Below, piece by piece: positions 1 to 5,055 of a stretch of 5,055 nt of DNA. The notes below the pieces were generated by a model. The model saw only the letters and a list, made by a program, of their open reading frames with translations. It was not told the DNA's origin and searched no databases. The DNA lies in NCBI GenBank assembly GCA_031256575.1, contig JAIRQI010000118.1, forward strand, positions 1 through 5,055, written 5' to 3'. The first letter of the stretch is position 1. Each line of letters opens with the position of its first letter. The DNA is from Coriobacteriales bacterium. GTDB taxonomy: Bacteria > Actinomycetota > Coriobacteriia > Coriobacteriales > UBA8131. A program made the translations under genes and the position numbers.

Positions 1-131
1 ACCAAGTCAAGCCTTCGCATCTATTACGGGATGCATCGGTCTGGGCTGACCAGGAAGCCAGAAACCTCAAAGCCTGGCTAGGCGGACGCCTTGCCTCAGC
101 GGCTTCGGATAACTACCAGTCAGATATCTGA
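1..131 (+). CDS. C-terminal end of an unidentified protein (5' truncated by window edge)
   Basis: An open frame enters from the left edge, with its first full codon at position 3, and stops at TGA 129-131. It encodes about 42 residues ending in SAASDNYQSDI. The segment is hydrophilic and probably helical (for example WADQEARNLKAWLGG), with no cysteine motif, membrane segment or recognisable domain signature. The other two + frames are closed by stops within the first 85 bases, so this is the only frame that can carry a gene tail here. It converges on the rubredoxin gene, with only 11 bases between the two stop codons. A perfect palindrome overlaps its last codons. I do not recognise the family, and no function can be assigned from this fragment. 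It could also be a chance open frame, because only about 130 bases are visible. Confidence 0.5.
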   Translation, partial: QVKPSHLLRDASVWADQEARNLKAWLGGRLASAASDNYQSDI

Positions 132-132
132 C
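119..132. repeat. 14-bp perfect palindrome at the convergent gene ends
   Basis: GTCAGATATCTGAC reads the same on both strands. It overlaps the TGA stop of the upstream + gene and lies 10 bases beyond the rubredoxin stop on the other strand. As RNA it would give a 5-bp stem with an ATAT loop and no following T-run on either strand, so it would be a weak terminator at best. A near copy, TCAGATGTCTGA, covers the start codon of the MetRS-like gene at 2925-2936, which makes a protein-binding site an alternative. One 14-bp palindrome is not improbable in 5 kb. Confidence 0.45.
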
Positions 133-142
133 GACGAAACCC

Positions 143-307
143 TTAATTCTCTAGAAGCTTAAACATCGCTTTGGGAGCATGACAGACCGGACAGGCAAAA
201 TCGTCAGGCAGGTCATCCCACAAGGTACCGGGAGCGATTCCTTTGTCTGGCATCCCTAGCGCCTCATCATAGATAAAGCCACAAACCGAGCATTTGTATT
301 TATTCAT
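143..307 (-). CDS. Rubredoxin
   Basis: A 54-residue small cytoplasmic iron protein, the normal length for a classical rubredoxin. The four cysteines that bind one Fe ion are Cys6 and Cys9 (CSVCG) and Cys39 and Cys42 (CPVC). Between them are the family landmarks [17 protein letters not shown] and [10 protein letters not shown]. Rubredoxins pass single electrons from NAD(P)H-rubredoxin oxidoreductases to superoxide reductase, rubrerythrin or flavodiiron proteins; no such partner is visible here. The ATG at 305-307 is preceded by GGGGAG (313-318) at 5-base spacing, which fixes the start. Next to catalase, on the same strand, it fits an oxidative-stress role, but a hairpin lies between the two genes. 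The residue after the last cysteine is His43, where rubredoxins nearly always have glycine. No convincing promoter was found in 308-362, so it may rely on transcription passing the hairpin. Confidence 0.96.
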   Translation of the reverse strand: MNKYKCSVCGFIYDEALGMPDKGIAPGTLWDDLPDDFACPVCHAPKAMFKLLEN

Positions 308-362
308 TTAAACTCCCCACATGTATCTAAGCTGATGTTCAACAGTTCTTAGTGAATGCGTG

Positions 363-408
363 AACCTCAGCTAGTCTTCTCTGTTTCAGCAAGCCCAGCT
401 GAGGTTTT
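363..408. terminator. Long interrupted hairpin between catalase and rubredoxin
   Basis: The arms AACCTCAGCT (363-372) and AGCTGAGGTT (397-406) form a perfect 10-bp stem. Inside the 24-base loop, CTT (376-378) can pair with AAG (391-393), and CTG (381-383) with CAG (387-389) around a TTT tip, giving a stacked, interrupted hairpin. It begins about 17 bases past the catalase stop, so it is probably the catalase terminator or a 3' stabilising structure. However, the short T-run (405-408) follows the stem only on the + strand. On the - strand, where catalase is transcribed, the stem is followed by CACGCATT with no U-tract. It may therefore act on both strands or let transcription leak into rubredoxin. 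Confidence 0.65.
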
Positions 409-423
409 CTCCACATGAAAGCC

Positions 424-1944
424 CTAGTCAGTCCAGTTTTCGGCGCTGGTGGCTGAGAGTCGGCTCTCGCGGTCCATTTCTGCCAGCTGGATGACCCGGT
501 TCAGGTCAAGGCCCAGGGCAGCAGCAATACGCTGGCCGTACTCTGAATCGGCCAGGTAGCAGTGGGCAGCGTGGCGGTACTTGATGTTGGCGGTCACTGG
601 GGCGATGTTTGCTGCGGTGTTGGCAATCAGGATATCCCGCTTGTCTTCAGTCAGCAGCCGGTAGAGGTCGCCGGGCTGGTAGAAGCAGTCGTCGTCGAGG
701 TAGGCGTCGTAGTGGTCAATGGCTCCGGAGATGGGCAATGGCGGCTCTTTGAACTCTGGCTGGGGCTGCCATTCGCCGTAGCTGTTGGGATGATAGCCGC
801 GGGTTGCTCCATAATTGCCATCGACCCGCATCAGGCCATCACGATGATAGGCATGCACCGGCACCTTGGCGGCATTGACTGGAATCGAGCTGTGGTTGAC
901 GCCTAGGCGGTAGCGCTGGGCATCGCCGTAGGCGAACAGGCGTCCCTGCAGCAGCTTGTCCGGCGAGAGGCCGATACCGGGAACGATATTGGAGGGGTTG
1001 AATGCCGCCTGCTCGACATCGGCGTAGTAGTTCTCGGGGTTGCGATTTAGCTCCAGCACACCGACCTCAATTAAGGGGTACTGGTTATGGCTCCAGACCT
1101 TGGTGATATCAAAGGGGTTGTCCGGGTGTTGGGCGGCTTGGGCCTCGGTCATGACCTGAATGTACATCGTCCAGCGCGGAAAGTCACCGTTCTCGATGGC
1201 CTGGAAGAGGTCGTTCTGCGAGCTTTCGCGGTCAGAAGCGATGATTTCCGCAGCTTCCTGGTCGCTGAGGTTCTTGATACCTTGCTGGGTCTTTAAGTGA
1301 AACTTCACCCAGACCCGTTGGTTGTTCGCATCAATCAGCGAAAAGGTATGGCTGCCAAAGCCATGCATATGGCGATAACCGTCCGGAATGCCCCGGTCGC
1401 TCATGACGATGGTGATTTGGTGCAAGGCCTCCGGCAGCATTGTCCAGAAGTCCCAGTTATTTTGCGCTGAACGCATATTGGTCTTAGGGTCACGTTTCAC
1501 GGCATGGTTCAAGTCTGGAAAATGAATCGGGTCGCGGATGAAGAAGACCGGGGTATTGTTGCCAACCAAATCCCAGTTGCCTTCTTCAGTGTAGAACTTG
1601 ATAGCAAAGCCCCGGATGTCCCGTTCAGCATCAGCGGCGCCACGTTCTCCTGCTACTGTGGAGAAGCGCACGAAGACTTCTGTCTGCTTGCCAATCTCTG
1701 CGAATAGCTTGGCCCTACTGTAGCTGGTGATATCCTGAGTCACCGTGAACTTGCCGAAGGCGCCACTGCCTTTGGCGTGCATCCGCCGTTCAGGAATGAC
1801 TTCGCGGTCAAAATGCGCCATCTTCTCTAAAAACCAGATATCCTGTAGCGCCATCGGCCCCTGAGGACCTGCTGTCAGCACATCCATATGGTCGCTTACT
1901 GGCGCTCCGCTTTCCCTGGTCAGTTTGTGTTCGTTTTCAGTCAT
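424..1944 (-). CDS. katA: Heme catalase, small-subunit NADPH-binding type (KatA-like)
   Basis: Converts hydrogen peroxide to water and oxygen in the cytoplasm. The 506-residue length matches small-subunit (clade 3 type) monofunctional catalases, which are usually homotetramers with heme b. The distal catalytic His56 lies in [13 protein letters not shown] and the catalytic Asn129 in [13 protein letters not shown]. The proximal heme ligand Tyr339 and Arg335 lie in [14 protein letters not shown]. These spacings match bovine His75, Asn148, Arg354 and Tyr358 with one constant offset of 19, so the core has no net insertion or deletion. There is no C-terminal flavodoxin-like domain and no signal peptide. 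The ATG at 1942-1944 follows GGAG (1950-1953) by 5 bases. The gene appears intact. Upstream are a possible promoter, a palindrome and the 36-bp repeats; downstream is a hairpin and then rubredoxin on the same strand. The symbol is by family resemblance only. Confidence 0.97.
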   Translation of the reverse strand: MTENEHKLTRESGAPVSDHMDVLTAGPQGPMALQDIWFLEKMAHFDREVIPERRMHAKGSGAFGKFTVTQDITSYSRAKLFAEIGKQTEVFVRFSTVAGERGAADAERDIRGFAIKFYTEEGNWDLVGNNTPVFFIRDPIHFPDLNHAVKRDPKTNMRSAQNNWDFWTMLPEALHQITIVMSDRGIPDGYRHMHGFGSHTFSLIDANNQRVWVKFHLKTQQGIKNLSDQEAAEIIASDRESSQNDLFQAIENGDFPRWTMYIQVMTEAQAAQHPDNPFDITKVWSHNQYPLIEVGVLELNRNPENYYADVEQAAFNPSNIVPGIGLSPDKLLQGRLFAYGDAQRYRLGVNHSSIPVNAAKVPVHAYHRDGLMRVDGNYGATRGYHPNSYGEWQPQPEFKEPPLPISGAIDHYDAYLDDDCFYQPGDLYRLLTEDKRDILIANTAANIAPVTANIKYRHAAHCYLADSEYGQRIAAALGLDLNRVIQLAEMDRESRLSATSAENWTD

Positions 1945-1992
1945 GTCTGCTCCATTCTGTTGATGATTGCACGTTTCCCCTTGTGTTCTCTC

Positions 1993-2148
1993 AGACCCGT
2001 TTTACCGGTGATTATCGTTGCTTAGCTAAGACTCGTTTGGCTGGTATTGCTCCCCTATTCTGCATGTACTCGCTTACTGGTGTTACTCCCCGTTTTATGC
2101 TGCATTTTGTAGCTGGTGGTACTCCCCTAGCTTGCCTAGACTCTCCTA
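1993..2148. repeat. Imperfect 36-bp tandem repeats in the aldolase-catalase gap
   Basis: Three 15-bp cores start exactly 36 bases apart: CTGGTATTGCTCCCC (2041), CTGGTGTTACTCCCC (2077) and CTGGTGGTACTCCCC (2113). They agree pairwise at 12 to 14 of 15 positions. A decayed fourth copy lies in phase at 2005 (CCGGTGATTATCGTT). The flank before it, AGACCCGTTTTACCGGT (1993), resembles AGACTCGTTTGGCTGGT (2029), again 36 bases later. The remaining 21 bases of each unit vary. On the strand transcribed with aldolase and catalase, each core reads GGGGAG followed by a conserved ACCAG, so each carries a Shine-Dalgarno-like string. The array fills most of the gap. Its role is unknown: regulator sites, RNA structure, or remains of a duplicated coding segment. 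Confidence 0.75.
2011..2030 (-). promoter_or_regulatory. Candidate catalase -10 element with adjoining 10-bp palindrome
   Basis: On the - strand, GATAAT (2011-2016) matches the -10 consensus at five of six bases and lies 66 bases before the catalase ATG. No good -35 was found 16-18 bases further upstream. Immediately upstream is CTTAGCTAAG (2021-2030), a perfect palindrome that would sit in the promoter spacer, a common place for a repressor or metal/redox regulator to bind. Its TTAGCTAA core loosely recalls the centre of DtxR/IdeR boxes, but the full 19-bp box is absent. No PerR-type box was found. Confidence 0.35.
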
Positions 2149-2159
2149 GCTTGCTCGAC
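2122..2159. repeat. 19-bp tandem duplication across the aldolase stop codon
   Basis: CTCCCCTAGCTTGC (2122-2135) and CTCTCCTAGCTTGC (2141-2154) match at 13 of 14 bases and start 19 bases apart. The right copy encodes the aldolase C-terminal residues EQARR on the - strand. The left copy lies just past the aldolase TAG (2136-2138) and merges into the last 36-bp repeat core (2113-2127). Because 19 is not a multiple of three, the second copy is in a shifted frame, where it would read RQARGV, close to the EQARRV end of the protein. Confidence 0.65.
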
Positions 2160-2834
2160 CAGCGTCAACAGTGAAGCGGAGTACTCTAGGCAAGACACCA
2201 GCCGGTGGGCGTTCTGCAGATTATCTGCCAGGGCAAAAGGCCCATGACCGCGTACTACTGCCAGCATGCCGCCATGGCGAACCAGGTTTGCCATCAGTGT
2301 AGCCACCTCGTCGGAAGCGATGGCTTGAGCAGGAGTCAAGACCGGCACCGCTTTACCCAACACATAGCTGCCCTCGGCATCGACTGGCAGTATGGAGTCT
2401 TTTAGCAGCGAGTGGTAGGTCGCATGTAGACTATGGGTATGGATGATTGCCGCTTCCGTGAAAGCTCGGCCCTCGTTGGCCAGCCGCTCCGCTAAGGCCT
2501 GATAGATGGCCCGATGTACTTTCAGCTCAATGGAAGCATTGGCATCGGCTTCCGAGACCTGCCAGCCGACACCAACGATATCATTGGGACCGATATGCCC
2601 CAGACGGGTGCCGGTGCGGGTAATCCAAATCTGCTTGCCGTCAGACACCGACATATTCCCACCATGGCTGGTCACTTGAGCGCTACGAAAAAGGTCGCGA
2701 CCGACCTCGTTGAACTCTTTTACGCGGGAGACGTTGGTCGCTGCCCCACTGGCAGCCTCCGAAACAGAATCAGCTGCTGTACTGATACCATCCAGGATAT
2801 CTTTAGTAAACCTGTCGAAGTCGAAATCAGCCAT
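2136..2834 (-). CDS. Class II aldolase/adducin-family protein (fuculose-phosphate aldolase-like)
   Basis: A 232-residue, probably cytoplasmic, zinc-dependent enzyme of the FucA/AraD/adducin-head fold. Members cleave sugar phosphates such as L-fuculose-1-phosphate to dihydroxyacetone phosphate plus an aldehyde, or epimerise L-ribulose-5-phosphate. Visible motifs are HGGNMSV (57-63, phosphate-binding loop), TRTGTRLG (72-79), the likely catalytic acid Glu103 in SIELKVH, and zinc ligands His132 and His134 (IIHTHSLH) with His197 (RGHGPFALA). The fold ends near the C-terminus as usual. The exact substrate cannot be read from these motifs. The first 35 or so residues, rich in Ala, Ser and Asp, extend beyond the normal start of the fold. 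The ATG at 2832-2834 follows a very strong GGGGAGGA site (2841-2848) at 6-base spacing, supporting this start. It is divergent from the MetRS-like gene and 191 bases upstream of catalase, with no clear terminator after it, so some read-through to catalase is possible. Confidence 0.9.
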   Translation of the reverse strand: MADFDFDRFTKDILDGISTAADSVSEAASGAATNVSRVKEFNEVGRDLFRSAQVTSHGGNMSVSDGKQIWITRTGTRLGHIGPNDIVGVGWQVSEADANASIELKVHRAIYQALAERLANEGRAFTEAAIIHTHSLHATYHSLLKDSILPVDAEGSYVLGKAVPVLTPAQAIASDEVATLMANLVRHGGMLAVVRGHGPFALADNLQNAHRLVSCLEYSASLLTLVEQARRV

Positions 2835-2850
2835 CGCTACTCCTCCCCAA

Positions 2851-2928
2851 TATTCAGCCGACTCGCGTAAGCCAGCTTATGCAATAATCATCAACTATAA
2901 CGGAAACTGCTGAAAAAGAAAGAGTCAG
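2851..2928. promoter_or_regulatory. Divergent promoter region, aldolase and MetRS-like gene
   Basis: This AT-richer stretch separates two divergently read genes, so it should hold both promoters. For the + gene, an extended -10 candidate is TGC followed by AATAAT (2880-2888), with TATAAC (2896-2901) as an alternative. For the aldolase, TATAGT on the - strand (2894-2899) matches the -10 consensus at five of six bases. Neither direction has a good -35. The + and - candidates overlap at 2894-2901, so the two promoters might compete. These are consensus matches only. Confidence 0.4.
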
Positions 2929-2936
2929 ATGTCTGA
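2925..2936. repeat. Interrupted palindrome over the MetRS-like start codon
   Basis: TCAGA, two bases, TCTGA: an inverted repeat that contains the ATG at 2929-2931. It differs by one base from TCAGATATCTGA at 120-131. It could be an operator or a small hairpin that limits ribosome access. The gene's Shine-Dalgarno site just upstream is weak (GAAAGAG, 2918-2924). It could equally be chance. Confidence 0.35.
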
Positions 2937-5055
2937 TAGCCAAACAAATCCAAACAGCCCTGCTGAGCCCGATAGCAAGCTTAGCAATCTGGGGAGCAAA
3001 CCAGGTGGCCCTGACCGTAATGCAAGCGGTGCCAGCGGCCCAGGCGGTACAAGCGACCCAGGCGGCCCAGGTGGCAGCTCAAACAACCCGCTCCGCCCCC
3101 AGTTCCCATTGCGAGCCGTCGTCACCGCTGGCATGCCCTACGGCAACAAGGGGCTGCATTTCGGCCACATCGGCGGCGTGTTTATCCCCGCTGATGTCTT
3201 TGCCCGCTTCTTGCGCGACCGCATCGGCGCCCAGAATGTCTTATTCATCAGTGGCACCGACTGTTATGGCTCGCCGATTGATGAGGGTTATCGCAAGCTG
3301 GTCGAAGCCAATCAGTTCAGTGGCAGCATCGAAGATTATGTCGTAAAAAACCACCAGGCCCAGTTTGATTCACTGCAAGCTTATGATATCTCCCTGGATA
3401 TCTATGAGGGCAGTGGCCTCGGTTCAGCCCGCGCCTACCACCTGGCGCTCACCCGGGAGATTTTTCAGCGCCTCTACCAGCATGGACATCTGCGTTGGCT
3501 GTCAACTGCTCAATTCTACGATGAGCAGGCTCAGAGCTACTTGAATGGCCGTCAGGTCGAAGGCCGCTGTCCCTGGCCGAATTGCGAGTCCGAGCAGGCT
3601 TATGCTGACGAGTGCAGCCTTGGCCACTCCTATCAGCCTGAAGAGCTGCTCGACCCTATCAGCACCCTGTCTGGTTTGCCACCGGTGATGCGTGAGGTCT
3701 CTAACTGGTATTTAGACCTGGCCAGCTTCAAACCTTTCCTAGAGAACTACATCGAGCTTATGAGAGACTCCTGTACGACCCGCAAAGTGGTGACCGACAC
3801 CATGTCAGAGTTTTTGTTACCGCCGATTATCTATGTCAGAAGTGAGCATCTTGCAGAATACCAGGCGCTAGCCGAGAGGCTGCCAGAGCACAGCCTGCGG
3901 CAAGCTGACGCAAAAAGCACAAGCTTTGAGCTGGAATTCATCAGCCTGGCCGAACGGGATGCAGCTCGTTTGATACTAGACAAAGCCTCCATCCGCTACC
4001 GTACCGGCAAGACCCTGGTACCATTTCGCCTGACCGGTAACATTGCCTGGGGCGTTCAGGCCCCCGACCTTGAAGACCGCCAAGACCAGCTGACTGTCTG
4101 GTGCTGGCCGGAGTCACTCTGGGCTCCCATCAGCTTTTCTCAGACCTATCTGGGCTGCCGTTCAGCTGGTCAGGCTGTGGCTACCCTCAACCCCGACCGC
4201 CCCATCGACCTCTCTCAGACCTGGCAGGACTACTGGTGTGACCCCGAAGCCCGGGTCTATCAGTTCATCGGCCAAGACAACATCTATTTCTACGGTGTCG
4301 CCCAGACCCCGCTATTCGCGGCCTTTAACGGTACTGATACCTTAAACCCCAAGACAAGCTATGGTGACCTGCAGCAGACCCAGCTGGTGGCCAACTACCA
4401 CCTGCTTTATTTTGGTCGCAAGGCCTCTTCATCTGGAGCACTAAAGCCTCCGATGGCCGACGAGCTGCTTGATTACTACACCGCTGAGCAGCTACGCTGC
4501 CACTTTATCGCGCTCGGGTTGTCTCTCAAGCAAGCCAGTTTTCGCCCCAAGCCCCTAAACCCCGAGGCTCAGGCGCAAGACCCTGACCCGGTGCTGAAAG
4601 ACGGACAGGTGCTGACCAATATCTTGAACCGCCTGGCCCGCTCTTGTTTTTACACCTGCCAGTCCGAGCTGGCCGGCAAGATGCCCCTGGGTAATCCCGC
4701 AGATGAGATACTCGCTCAGGCTACTCAGGCTGTCTTGGCCTATGAGCAGGCCATGTTCAACCAGGAGCTACACCTGGCCAACCAGATAGCAGCCGAATAC
4801 GTCCGGGCCGCCAACCGCTACTGGTCAGAACAAAGCAAGGTTGCAACTCCCGAGACTCGTCGGCAGCTTTTGGTCGATTGCTTCTATATGCTGCGCGTCT
4901 GTCTGCTGTTGATGCATCCGATTGCTCCGGCTGGTACCCAGAAAGTCTTCGAATACCTTGAATTACAATCCAGCGCGGCAGATTTCTTCAGTTGGACGAA
5001 TATCGGCAGCCAGGGCACCCCAGCCGGCTACGACATCTTCGTCAGCGCAGACGAC
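2929..5055 (+). CDS. Class I aminoacyl-tRNA synthetase family protein, MetRS-like paralogue (3' truncated by window edge)
   Basis: A 709-codon open frame running off the window. Residues 1-60 are a disordered Gly/Pro/Ser/Asn-rich tail. The Rossmann catalytic core starts at AVVTAGMPYGNKG (63-75), with HIGH as H77-F-G-H80 and GTDCYGSPI (109-117). The connective insert holds a probable zinc knuckle: Cys214, Cys219, Cys229, His233. QFIGQDNIYF, typical of MetRS, precedes the KMSKS position, which reads KASSS (498-502). A helical anticodon-binding-like domain follows (about 560-675). A true MetRS joins methionine to tRNA(Met). Here the KMSKS loop, the methionine pocket (VWCWPESLW, 390-398) and the expected anticodon tryptophan region all differ, so a specialised or non-canonical role is likely. 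An in-frame TGA at 2911 and the lack of another ATG before Met69 favour this start. It is divergent from the aldolase. The fold assignment is firm; the function is not. Confidence 0.88.
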   Translation, partial: MSDSQTNPNSPAEPDSKLSNLGSKPGGPDRNASGASGPGGTSDPGGPGGSSNNPLRPQFPLRAVVTAGMPYGNKGLHFGHIGGVFIPADVFARFLRDRIGAQNVLFISGTDCYGSPIDEGYRKLVEANQFSGSIEDYVVKNHQAQFDSLQAYDISLDIYEGSGLGSARAYHLALTREIFQRLYQHGHLRWLSTAQFYDEQAQSYLNGRQVEGRCPWPNCESEQAYADECSLGHSYQPEELLDPISTLSGLPPVMREVSNWYLDLASFKPFLENYIELMRDSCTTRKVVTDTMSEFLLPPIIYVRSEHLAEYQALAERLPEHSLRQADAKSTSFELEFISLAERDAARLILDKASIRYRTGKTLVPFRLTGNIAWGVQAPDLEDRQDQLTVWCWPESLWAPISFSQTYLGCRSAGQAVATLNPDRPIDLSQTWQDYWCDPEARVYQFIGQDNIYFYGVAQTPLFAAFNGTDTLNPKTSYGDLQQTQLVANYHLLYFGRKASSSGALKPPMADELLDYYTAEQLRCHFIALGLSLKQASFRPKPLNPEAQAQDPDPVLKDGQVLTNILNRLARSCFYTCQSELAGKMPLGNPADEILAQATQAVLAYEQAMFNQELHLANQIAAEYVRAANRYWSEQSKVATPETRRQLLVDCFYMLRVCLLLMHPIAPAGTQKVFEYLELQSSAADFFSWTNIGSQGTPAGYDIFVSADD
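3001..3074 (+). repeat. Low-complexity CCAGGYGG repeats encoding Pro-Gly-Gly
   Basis: CCAGGTGG or CCAGGCGG occurs at 3001, 3040, 3058 and 3067 in the 5' part of the MetRS-like gene, always in frame as Pro-Gly-Gly or the start of it. It forms the most repetitive part of the N-terminal tail (around residues 25-50). Such short repeats can expand or shrink by slippage, so tail length may vary between strains. The tail probably acts as a flexible linker; no known targeting signal or membrane segment is visible. Confidence 0.6.

Noticed and set aside
562..1707. Several + strand open frames of 67-114 codons opposite the catalase gene
   Set aside because: They are antisense to an intact, motif-rich catalase, have no family motifs, and show valine/glycine-rich compositions typical of reverse-strand shadows.
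1945..2135. Strong rho-independent terminator after the aldolase
   Set aside because: No stem longer than about 5 bp followed by a T-run was found on the - strand; CTAG-based and CTTAGCTAAG pairings are too short.
1993..2148. CRISPR array
   Set aside because: The conserved core is only about 15 bp and imperfect, the spacers are about 21 bp, there are few units, and no cas gene is nearby.
1983..2174. A 63-codon + strand open frame with a GTG start across the 36-bp repeats
   Set aside because: It has no Shine-Dalgarno site and overlaps the aldolase 3' end. Its 12-residue periodicity is explained by the DNA repeat length. Kept only as an observation under the repeat finding.
2205..2913. + strand open frames of 66-118 codons opposite the aldolase
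   Set aside because: They overlap a well-supported aldolase gene on the other strand and show no recognisable domain or ribosome site.
2925..3346. A 69-codon - strand frame and a 113-codon + strand frame over the start of the MetRS-like gene
   Set aside because: Pro/Leu/Gly- and Ala/Ser-rich shadows of the low-complexity 5' end. The MetRS-like frame has the conserved motifs and runs on for more than 2 kb.
4393..4450. Pseudogene explanation for the missing KMSKS lysine
   Set aside because: The frame is uninterrupted for 709 codons, and the core, zinc-knuckle and C-terminal helical regions remain well formed, so divergence is more likely than decay.

Overview
This 5,055-base window of mid-GC, densely coded bacterial DNA holds three complete genes, two genes cut by the window edges, and short regulatory and repeat-bearing gaps. 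A rubredoxin beside a heme catalase suggests an anaerobe or microaerophile that meets oxygen. Shine-Dalgarno sites are strong (GGGGAG and GGGGAGGA before two genes). The protein set, including an unusual methionyl-tRNA synthetase (MetRS) relative, would fit a low-oxygen Gram-positive such as a member of Coriobacteriia or Clostridia. That placement is a guess, since no marker gene is present.

Layout from left to right. Positions 1-131 are the tail of an unrecognised + strand gene that converges on a 54-residue rubredoxin (143-307, -). A long interrupted hairpin (363-408) separates the rubredoxin from a 506-residue clade 3 type catalase (424-1944, -). Between catalase and the next gene lies a 191-base gap with imperfect 36-bp tandem repeats, a perfect 10-bp palindrome and a possible catalase promoter. 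Next comes a class II aldolase/adducin-family protein (2136-2834, -). A 94-base divergent promoter region then leads to a large + strand gene (2929 to the window end) encoding a MetRS-like protein that is still open after 709 codons.

Catalase and rubredoxin make a plausible oxygen-defence pair: catalase removes peroxide, and rubredoxin can carry electrons to peroxide-, superoxide- or oxygen-reducing partners. The aldolase is on the same strand upstream of both, but the sequence does not show a metabolic link.

The most unusual gene is the MetRS-like one. It keeps the class I HIGH motif (HFGH) and a probable zinc knuckle, but has KASSS in place of KMSKS, a rewritten methionine-pocket segment, no obvious anticodon-reading tryptophan motif, and a Gly/Pro/Ser/Asn-rich N-terminal tail. 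It looks like a specialised paralogue rather than the housekeeping enzyme. The 36-bp repeat array between aldolase and catalase is the most unusual non-coding structure. No mobile element, tRNA, rRNA or CRISPR array was seen.
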